Source: Malania oleifera (Eukaryota > Streptophyta > Magnoliopsida > Santalales > Ximeniaceae). Taken from it: 64,000 nt of DNA. The notes under the pieces are model-generated. The model worked only from the letters and a program-made list of their open reading frames with translations, was not told where the DNA came from and searched no databases. Location of the stretch: contig NC_080418.1 in assembly GCF_029873635.1 (NCBI RefSeq), forward strand, positions 8,566,562 to 8,630,561. Reading direction: 5' to 3'. The translations under genes and the position numbers were made by a program. Below are positions 56,087 through 64,000 of this stretch, in pieces; the stretch's first letter is position 1; each line of letters opens with the position of its first letter.

Positions 56087-56307
56087 AGTTAGCTAAGGTT
56101 GAGAAACCCTAACTCTGATATCATGTGAGCGAAATTCAATTCAATATTTCTTGTATTATTTACATCCCAATCTCACATTATATAATACAATCAACTATTC
56201 TAAACAAGGAAATAATCACCCTACAGAATAATATATAATCTTCTACATTTACCCACTTTCCTAATTTACTCATTATTCACAAAGATACTTGGGATTTTAA
56301 CACTTAT

Positions 56308-56895
56308 TAAAGGGCTTAAGCTTTTAGGTCCAGTGGTTCTTCAATATGGCATAAAAGCTTCTTTAATGTAAAGACCCTGAATTTGAATCCTAAACTCCTA
56401 TTCTATATTAAATTCGACACAAGGAACCTGATGAGAGTGTATTTGGTAATAAAACATACTCTTGAGCCCTCACTTAACAGCTTAAACCATTAGGTTTAGT
56501 GATTCCCCACCAGAAACAACTTATAAACTGATTGCTCAAATGCTGATAAAATTGCAAAAGGTTCGCAATGTGCTCCTGTTAAAGTTAAAGCAACAGTCTC
56601 TCTCATCATCATGCACACAAGAATAAGAGAAGTGTCCCTGGCTTTACTACGAAACATGATTTTATGAACTTGTCATGGTCTTTTCTTTTAAAGGAACAAG
56701 TTCAAGAACACCTATCCATGTGTAAAAAGGAAAGCACAATAGAATCAAATGTGCTTTATGTTGAAAATGAAATTCATACCACCTTATTTCATTGAAAAAG
56801 TATATTCAAAATTATCCATGTTATTTAGCTACCGACAAAGTGTAATGCACTAAATCTTTGTTATTTTGAAACAATGTTTACCTCCATGATATCAT
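56308..56895. other. Spacer between the two copia elements
   Basis: No uncoupling-protein exon or other gene was found here on either strand. Confidence 0.55.
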
Positions 56896-57104
56896 TGATG
56901 CCTTTGCAGGGGGGGGGGGTGTGGAAATCAGCAAATTAAGAAGGCCACAAAATCAGCAAATCAAAACACCAAAAAACCAGCAAATCAAATCAGCAGATCT
57001 CTAGGCTAGAAAATAGGAAACTGAAACTACTAGAATCTGAAATAGTAATTTCAGATTTTATTCAAAAAATAGAAGTTCCTAATTTATTCCCTAGAAATCC
57101 GACA

Positions 57105-58560
57105 CCCCCCCCCCCCCCTCTCTCTCTCTCAAGTTGGAGCGTTGATATCTATTATGCCCAACTTGCTTACAAAGAGCTCAAAACTAGTTCTGAAAAGTCC
57201 TTTGGTGAAGATATCGGCTATTTGTTGAGTAATAGGAACAAAAGGCATGCAAACAACTCCACTATCAATCTTCTCTTTTATGAAGTGTCTGCAATCTCTA
57301 CATGCTTCGTGCGATCATGTTGCATTGGATTTTGAGCAATACTTATGGCAGCTTTGTTGTCACAATACAACTTAATCGGCATGTTCACTAGCATCCGCAG
57401 CTCTTCAAGAATTCTCTTCAGCCATAGCATCTCACAAACTCCGTTAGCCATAGCCCTATATTCTGCCTCGGCACTGCTCCTTGCAACCACATTCTGTTTC
57501 TTGTTTTGCCATGTGACCATATTTCCCCAAACATAAGTACAGTATCCTAACGTAGATCTCCTATCAATAACTAAGCCTGCCCAATCTGCACCAGTGTATG
57601 CCTCTATGTTCTACTGTGTGGTCTTCTGGAAGAGTAAACCCTTGCCTGGTGTACTTTTCAAGTATTCTAAGAATCCAATAAATTGCTTCAAGATGTTTCT
57701 CGTAGGGTCAATGCATAAACTGGCTTACCAAACTCACGGCAAAAGCAATATCGGGTCGTGTATGTGATAAGTAAATTAACTTTCCCACCAACTTTTGATA
57801 CCTAGTTGTATTCACTGGATCACCTTCCTTGTCATCTCCAAGTTTTTGACAAGGATCTATTGGAGTGTCTGCTAGCCTACAACCGTTCATCCCGGTCTCC
57901 TTAAGGAGGTCAAGGACATACTTCCGTTGGGAGACAACAATCCCTTTCTTCGACCGAGCAACTCCATTCCAAGGAAATACCTCAGAGATCCTAAGTCCTT
58001 GATCTCAAATGTTGATGAGAGGGAAGTCTTCAATCAGTTCATCTCAAGTACGTCATCTCCAGTAAGAATTATATCATCTACATACACAAACAGTTTCGCC
58101 ATCTTCCCATCCTGTGAATGTCTTATAAACATCGTATGATCACCTTGCCATCGAGTATACCCCTAACTTTTAACAAACTGAGTGAATTTCTCAAACCAGG
58201 CTCTTGGTGACTATTTTGACCCATATAAGGACTTCTTCTATTTACACACCTTTGTGCCAAACTTTTCACCAAATCCTGGAGGTGCATCCGTGTACACTTC
58301 CTCCTCCAGGTCTCCATTAAGAAATGCATTTTTTACGTCCAACTATTGCAAAGGCCAGTCACGATTAGCTGCAAGTGACAAAAGAACTCTTACAGAGTTT
58401 AGCTTTACAACTAGGGCGAATGTCTCCAAGTAATCAATGCCATAGGTTTGAGTGTATCCCTTGGCGACCAATCAAGCTTTATACCATTCTAGAGAACCAT
58501 CAGATTTATAATTGACTATAAACACCCATTCGCACCCTACAATTGTCTTTCCTCTTGGTA
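57105..58560 (-). pseudogene. RT and RNase H of copia element 2
   Basis: The minus strand reads, with frameshifts, EWVFIVNYKSDGSLEWYKA, a decayed [13 protein letters not shown] segment near 58320, SLYGSK near 58215, a YVDD-type motif near 58080 with preceding frameshift, NGCRLADTPIDPCQKLGDD and LIYLSHTRPDIAFAVSLVSQFMH (57890-57708), and VTWQNKKQNVVARSSAEAEYRAMANG to KLYCDNKAAISIAQNPMQHDRTKHVEI (57520-57278). Confidence 0.85.
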
Positions 58561-60240
58561 GATCAACTAACTCCCACGTGCCATTTTTTTCAAGAGCTTT
58601 CATCTCCTCAAAGATAGCCTCCTTCCACTCAGGAACTTTCAAAGCATCCTACACGGTATTAGGAATCTCTATAAAAGACAATTGTGCTGTAAAACCACGA
58701 AAAATAGGTGAGAAATTTTCACATGACACATAATTGGACAATGGATGTTGGGTGTAAGACCTCACACTCTTCCGGACAGAAATGGGACGTTCAGAATCAT
58801 CAAAATCAGGATTGGAACCAGACTCGGGTTCAAAACTAGAGGACTCAGAACTCGAAGATGAAATGGACTGAACATGAGGTAAAGGCTCGGTGAGGACATT
58901 ACCTGGAGGGTTTACAGAATCTAGACAGTGTAAAGGATTGGAAGACCCTTTCTTTCGAGTTGTCCTCTGTCGCGAGTAGACAATGTCAAATGGTACCAAC
59001 GCTGCAGTGTTTTTTTCTATTTCTCCTTTGTTAGTCATTATAGGATCATGAACATCATGGGATGGCACTGTAGGAAGACATGCCTTTTCAGTATCTTAAA
59101 AACTCAACTCACTTTCTCCTGGTATAATAAAGCTTGGGTTTTCAGGTTGAATAATCAAAATTGGAGAAGGGTCATTTTGCAAGTCTTCGGCTTGGAAAAA
59201 ATCATGAAACACAGCCGAATCTTTGTTTTGGTCCCCCCCCCCCCCTTGAAGATGAGGTGTAAAATAGGGATGTAATTCAAAGAATATAACATCCATGGTA
59301 ACAAATATTTTTTTGGAAATGGGTTCAAAACATTTATACCCCTTTTGAGTGGGAGCATAACCAACAAACACACATTTTGTGGCTCGGGATTCAAGTTTTC
59401 CTCGATTATGACTATGAATATGAACAAAAGCAGTACAGCCAAATATCTTTAGTGCTAAAGAAGAAGACAGCCGATTTGTTGGATAAAACTTTTGAAAAAC
59501 AAAAAAAAAATGTTTCAAAGCTTAAAACCTTATTAGGTGTTCTATTTATGAGATATGCAGCAGTAAGAACGGCTTCACCCCAAAGATATTTAGGTACCTG
59601 ATTGGTAAAAAGCAATGCCCGAGCTACTTCCAATAAGTGTTTGTTTTTTCTTTTAGCCAAACCATTTTGTTGCGGAGTGTCAACACAAGAGCTTTGATAA
59701 ACAATTCCTTTTTCAAGAAAAATTGGCCCAAAATGTTTTTAAAATGTTCTCGACCATTGTCACTCTGCAATATTTGAATATTTTTTTGAAATTGTGTTTG
59801 TACCATGGTGTAAAAATTTTTGAAAATTGTTTCCGCTTCAGATTTTTCCTTTGTCAAATAAACCCAACTTAATCTCGTGTGATCATCAATAAAGGTCACA
59901 AACCATTTTTTTCCATAATACATAGATGTTCTACATGGGCCCCAAATATCACTATGAATCACAGCAAATGGTATAGTTGGTTTGTAGGGTTGGGTGGAAA
60001 AGGATACACGATGATGTTTAGCAAACTGACAAACTTCACATTGAAAAGAAGATGAGACTTTTATTCCAAAATAAATTGGGAAACAAGTATTTTAAATATT
60101 GAAAACTAGGATGGCCTAACCTATAATGCCATAACATGATATCATTATCTTTGAAAATTTGACATTGTCTACTCGAGTTAGGTCCATCGTCAAAACAATA
60201 GAGTCCATCTTTTTCCTTAGCAATGCCAATCATCCTCCTC
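58561..60240 (-). pseudogene. Pre-integrase, integrase and linker of copia element 2
   Basis: LWHYRLGHPSFQYLKYLFP (about 60150) is followed by MIHSDIWGPCRTS, FVTFIDDHTRLSWVYLTKEK and QILQSDNGREHF (59962-59720). After a frameshift come [35 protein letters not shown] and [41 protein letters not shown] (59660-59340). The linker at 59068-58649 contains a Ser/Glu-rich stretch. A 13-C run at 59233-59245 lies in the C-terminal region. Confidence 0.88.
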
Positions 60241-61053
60241 GTGGTGAATTCCTAAAACTCACAATAAGAAGAGTAGAAATTAGCTTGACATTGATGATCA
60301 GAGGTAATTTTACTAATGGACAACAAATTGCGAGACAAATTTGGAACATGAAGCACATCATGGAAAGTTAACAACGAAGTGAGTTTGACAGTTCCTATCC
60401 CGGCAATTACCGAGAGTGAACCATCTGCAATTTTGACCTTTTTATTGCCTGCACACGGATTATAGGATGAGAACAATTTGGAGCAACCAGTCATATGATC
60501 AGTTGCACCAGAATCAATTATCCAAGAATGAACAAAATTATGAATAACACCTAAAAACGCAGTAGCAAGAGAATTACTCTTTTGTACCAAAGAACATAAC
60601 GGAGTTAAAGACAGTTTTGGAGATTGAAACAATTTGTACAAATGCTCTAATTGCTCCTTGGTAAAAGGGAATGCATCCGAGTTGGTAGAAGGCTACTGAG
60701 TCTCCTGAGCAGTGGCTTGGTAGGCATGACTATCACGTTTGGATTTGGCTTCCAATTTGCTGGTTTACCATGAAGCTTCCAACACGTCTCCTTCGTATGC
60801 TACGGTTTTTTGCAATGCTCGCACCATGGTTTCTTACACCCATTCGAGTTTTGTAACCGTTAGATAAAGGGCTGAATTATGGGAATAGTAATCAGCAGAT
60901 ACAGACTTGGAAGGAATAGTAGGATTAGGCGGAATGGTTTCAAAAGTACCGGAAGAGCCGATAGGATTTCTTTGGGCGCCAGTCATCGCCTACTTATACT
61001 ACATCATCAAAAGAAAGAACAAAATAGAAAAAGAGCATGAGGCTCTGATACCA
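60241..61053 (-). pseudogene. Protease and gag remnant of copia element 2
   Basis: The protease reads SWIIDSGATDHMTGCSKLFSSY (about 60530), ADGSLSVIAGIGTVKL and LHVPNLSRNLLSISKI. Upstream only a gag knuckle (CEHCKKP, stop, HTKETCWKLHGKP near 60800) and a short linker remain before the primer site, so the main gag domain is deleted. Confidence 0.85.
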
Positions 61054-61285
61054 TGAAGGATTTTTTAGAAAAGAATAACCATTCTTATTGAATTTCAAGA
61101 GACACAATTACAAGATAAAAAGTAGAGGACGACCACCAAATTAGGAAAGCCACAAAATCAGCAAATCAAATCAGCAGATCTCTAGGCTAGAAAACAGCAA
61201 ACTAAAACTACTAGAATCTGAAATAGTAATTTCAGATTTTATTCAAAAAATAGAATTTCCTAATTTATTCCCTAGAAATCTGACA

Positions 61286-62235
61286 CTTTTGTTAGATCAA
61301 CCAAAAGTTCTGTCAAAATTCAGGGTTAGTTGCAAAGATAAAACTAAAGTCCACTGTAGGCCCACGCTAAAATGTGTAACCAATGTAGGTTCGGACATTG
61401 ACCTAAGGATAACTCACACATCATCATAGCACAATCAGCTCATACCCACTTAGCTTCTAGCATGCATATACCCTAGAAAACACCCTAACAGTGGCATATT
61501 CCCTCTATTAACCACTTGGACACCTGGCACAATGGGAAAATTGGGGTAAATAAAAAAATAAAAAAAAGGAGAGATTCTAACACCAGCACATGGAATAATG
61601 AAAGGAAGGTGAATTCAGTTTTGACCGAGAGGATGGGCACACACCTGCCTATAAAAGGCTCTAGCCTCTTATGAAAAGGGGACTCAGAGAGAACAATGAA
61701 AATTTTCAGAGAGCAAGAAAGAAAGGAAAAAAAAAAATGTTCAGACAACCAATGCAGAAGCTTGAAGAAGGAAGAAAATACAAAGCAAAGTACTGGCGTC
61801 CTGCAGAGAACTATAAAGCGTCGAAGAGGAAAATAGGAAATCAGCAGGGGAGAAGATCTGATTTCAGAAAAGAGATCAAGTGCTAGAAGCTTAGGTTTCT
61901 CTTAACCTTTAATTTCTTATGTTCTCTCTTCGGAATGGAGCATGATAAAGAGTATTTGTGCTGTTGGCAGAAATGAATTTTATTTGAATGCATTGTTGAT
62001 TTAAATATGACTTTGTGCATGGAGTGTTCTTGATCTGAGCATGATTGAATGATTAAACTGTTTAGATGTTGAGTTTGAGCGAAATTGAGCATGTTAGTCG
62101 GTTTAGATTTCAATTTGAGCATGTTTGAATATAAGCTTTAATTCTGTGGTCTCTGTTGATGTTAACCATAGGCTTGGAATCTCGGGAGATTGACCGGTGG
62201 TAGGATGAGTGTTGGCGTTCTAGAATCTGGGTGTT
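61286..62235 (+). other. Unclassified region with a TATA-like site
   Basis: TATAAAAGGC at 61650-61659 is followed by an AGAGAGAACAATG leader-like stretch. The 71-residue ORF at 61671-61886 is rich in Lys and Arg and has no recognised domain. This could be the promoter of an LTR element, but no LTR ends were found. Confidence 0.3.
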
Positions 62236-62339
62236 AGACTAAGAGAGAAACTGAGAAAGAAAACAGAGAAAGAAAAAGAGAACAGAGCAATAAGAGAGAG
62301 AGAGAGAGAGGAGAGACAAAACAAAGGGAACAGAGTAAG

Positions 62340-62370
<31 letters not shown>

Positions 62371-62632
62371 GAGGCAGAAAACAGAAAGAACAGCACAGGA
62401 TAGAGAGAGATTGGTAAAAAAAAAAAAAGAACAGAAAACAGAGAGAACAGAGAAGGATAGAGACAGAGTGGTGAAAAAACAGACAGAGAGAGAGAACAGA
62501 GAAGGATAGAGTGAGAGTGGTGAAAAAGCAGACAGAGAGAAACTGAGAAAGAAAACAGAGCACAGAGAGAAAAACAGAAAAATGAGAGGGAAAAACAGGT
62601 ACAACAGAGAGAGAGAGAGTGACAGATCGCCG
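62236..62632. repeat. Purine-rich degenerate microsatellite region
   Basis: AGAGAGAACAGAG-like words recur for about 400 bases, including (GA)n at 62290-62312 and 62340-62368. Three long minus-strand Leu/Ser-rich ORFs over it are artefacts. Confidence 0.85.
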
Positions 62633-63735
62633 GAAAAGGCTCTGGCAACCTCTAGCGGTAGCCTGCAAGGTCAGTCGACGGCATAGGAAGGCAGATGGCA
62701 GTGACAGGTGCCCCGCAGCGACGGGATGGGCGCCATCCCCCCTTTTTCCCGCACATACGTGCTTGAGGAAGGAGAAAGGAAGGGAAAACCCCTCCTAGCG
62801 ACGCACGACACGCACCATGTGTCAGCACACAATACAGCATCAGTTTCCCACGCATTTCACCGAGATTTGGTCGGGTTGACCGGGTTTAATCTGAGTCCCC
62901 CCCCACATTTGGACCTAACCAGGTTCGGGCAAGATTTTTTTTTCATTTTTATACTATTTTATGTTATAAAAAGAAAATTGCATTTTAAATTCATTAAAAA
63001 AATCGAAATAAATACAGAAAAGTCTTAGATAGGAAGTTTTGGGGTTTTTTGAAATTAAAAACAAATCATTAAATAAAAATTTAAAAATAGATCAAATTGA
63101 GAAATTTTCTTTAAAAATCAAAAAAAATAATTTAAAATGACAATCAATGCATAAAAATAAATAAATAAAAATTGGGAGTTAAGAAATTCAGAAAAAATAT
63201 TAAAAATCATTAAAAATAGAGAAATTTGAGAAAAATCCTTTAAAAATCATTAAAGTTGTAGAAAATACCAAAAAAATAGAGAAAATTTTCTAGGACATTC
63301 CGTAACTGTTTTTAGTCATTTTTCAGCATATTTTTTATGTTTTATGATTTCTTTTACATGATTTAGTGTCTCTTCTTGATGTTTGTTTGCATAAATGTTT
63401 GTATTTGTGCATGTGTATGCACATGCGTGCACCACTATGAGGAGGAACTTAATAAAACATGATTATGTAATCCTCAATCATCTCTTGAGGGGCAGAGGGT
63501 CTAGCAGAGTCACTTCAAATTCACTCGATGGTGATTTTATAAAACTTTCTAATTATTGTGTACACATGTCATGTTTGTCAGCATGTGTGTTTTGCATGTT
63601 TGTTTGCATGTATGATCATATGTAGTTTGCATGTTGTTTGCATGTGTGTTTCGCGTATTTGTTTGCGTTTATGTTTGCATGTGTGTCAGCTTAGCTTGTT
63701 TGCTTGCATGTCCCTATTACCTCTGCATGTAATTG
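62633..63735. other. Spacer, nothing firm recognised
   Basis: A GC-richer patch (62640-62900) gives way to A-rich DNA and then, at 63380-63730, a stretch of recurring TTTGCATGT words. No gene was supported. Confidence 0.4.
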
Positions 63736-64000
63736 TGTGTTGTCTTACAACAACAAAACCAAGCCTTGAGTCCCACTAGGTGGGATCAGCTATATGAATC
63801 TTTTTTCACCAATTTATATGACCATGGACCATTTCTTTTGACAAATTTAGGGCTATTAAATCCTTACCATCTCATTCCAAATTATTTTAGGTCTACTCCT
63901 ACCCTTTCTACTACCCCCACAATAATTAACTCACTCTTCCTCACTTGCACACTATGTGGCCTACGTTGCAAGTATCCAAACCATCTGAGTTGTCCCTCCC
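63736..64000 (-). mobile_element. 3' end of a second LINE (runs off the window)
   Basis: From ACAACAACAAAACC the plus strand reads CTTGAGTCCCACTAGGTGGG, GGTCTACTCCTACCCTTTC and CTATGTGGCCTACGTTGC. I recognise this as the reverse complement of the 3' end of a common plant LINE, probably RTE-type. The ACAAC repeat at 63747-63757 is the short simple tail. The element continues past the right edge. Confidence 0.7.

Larger units (their letters stand above)
51427..56302 (-). mobile_element. Ty1/copia element 1, near full length (TSD CTTAT)
   Basis: LTRs at 51427-51606 (180 bp) and 56124-56302 (179 bp) run TGTGAGC to TTTTAACA on the plus strand and differ at roughly nine positions by eye. CTTAT at 51422-51426 is repeated exactly at 56303-56307. 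Next to the right-hand (5') LTR the minus strand has a primer site TGATATCAGAG, one base from the usual initiator-Met site. Next to the left-hand LTR it has the polypurine tract AACTTGAGGGGGAG. All copia domains are present in order, but with stops and frameshifts. It lies 117 bases upstream of the first visible uncoupling-protein exon, in the same orientation. Confidence 0.93.
56908..61285 (-). mobile_element. Ty1/copia element 2, gag-deleted
   Basis: The 5' LTR is 61054-61285 (TGAAGGATT to ATCTGACA, plus strand), next to a minus-strand primer site TGGTATCAGAG. The 3' LTR, ending ATCCGACA at 57104, lacks the expected first 60-70 bases and starts after an 11-G run near 56909. The polypurine tract shows AACTTGAGAGAGAGAGAGAGG followed by a long G run. 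Flanks CTTTT (61286) and CTTTG (about 56902) are only a possible duplication. Protease, integrase, RT and RNase H are recognisable. Most of gag is absent. Confidence 0.85.

Noticed and set aside
62220-62668. Three overlapping minus-strand ORFs of 121-144 codons rich in Leu, Ser and Phe
   Set aside because: All are produced by the purine-rich tract on the plus strand, which has no stop codons in several frames. There is no domain and no start context.
56303-64000. Search for N-terminal exons of the uncoupling protein
   Set aside because: No segment encoding the first carrier repeat or the GLHRQCLFGG-type stretch was found on the minus strand, so none is annotated.

Overview
The window is nuclear DNA of a flowering plant, most likely a eudicot with a repeat-rich genome. 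The evidence is two spliced genes with plant-type introns (a GIL1/DUF641 protein and a mitochondrial uncoupling protein), Ty3 and Ty1/copia retrotransposons with initiator-Met-tRNA-like primer sites, LINE and SINE remnants, and AT-rich spacers. No bacterial, organellar, CRISPR, rRNA or tRNA gene was found. The species cannot be named from sequence alone.

Region 1 (1-22.3 kb) is a nest of Ty3 elements and solo LTRs. A minus-strand Ty3 element (362-7831) is interrupted by a solo LTR of its own kind (1157-3342, TSD AAAGC). A plus-strand Ty3 element (about 7832-19800) is interrupted by solo LTRs at 9007-11530 (TSD ACGGG), 12661-14721 and 14805-19546 (TSD CTCAG). The last of these contains another solo LTR at 16720-19265 (TSD AGCAA). 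A short hairpin and duplicated LTR 3' ends follow.

Region 2 (22.5-27.85 kb) is a minus-strand LINE split by a solo LTR (23199-27203, TSD TGTCT), itself split by another (24869-26988, TSD TCTTA/TCTTG). Region 3 (29.95-35.2 kb) is a 5'-deleted copia element carrying a solo LTR (32135-34315, TSD GGTCA). Region 4 (35.2-45 kb) is AT-rich spacer with a cluster of SINE-like copies (36.0-38.2 kb), a CACTA-like remnant (41.2-42.5 kb) and small duplications.

Region 5 holds the genes. A two-exon GIL1-like gene lies at 45468-47405 (+). The last six coding exons of an uncoupling-protein gene lie at 48709-51310 (-). Its upstream exons are not in the window. Two copia elements sit immediately upstream of its first visible exon: 51427-56302 (TSD CTTAT, long and nearly complete) and about 56908-61285. 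The window ends with an unclassified purine-rich region and the 3' end of another LINE.

The most unusual pattern is in the LTRs. Several carry, just upstream of the TATA box, an array of a short CpG- or GC-rich palindrome. Five related LTRs use a TCGTCGACGA type, another family uses CGGTCGACCGA, a relative of that family uses a CAGGCGCCTGAC-like unit, and a further LTR uses TGTGGGGCCCACA. The sequence of the array changes between relatives while its place is kept. Downstream, many of these LTRs share a GGTGTCTCACCCC box, and several share a minisatellite-bearing block.
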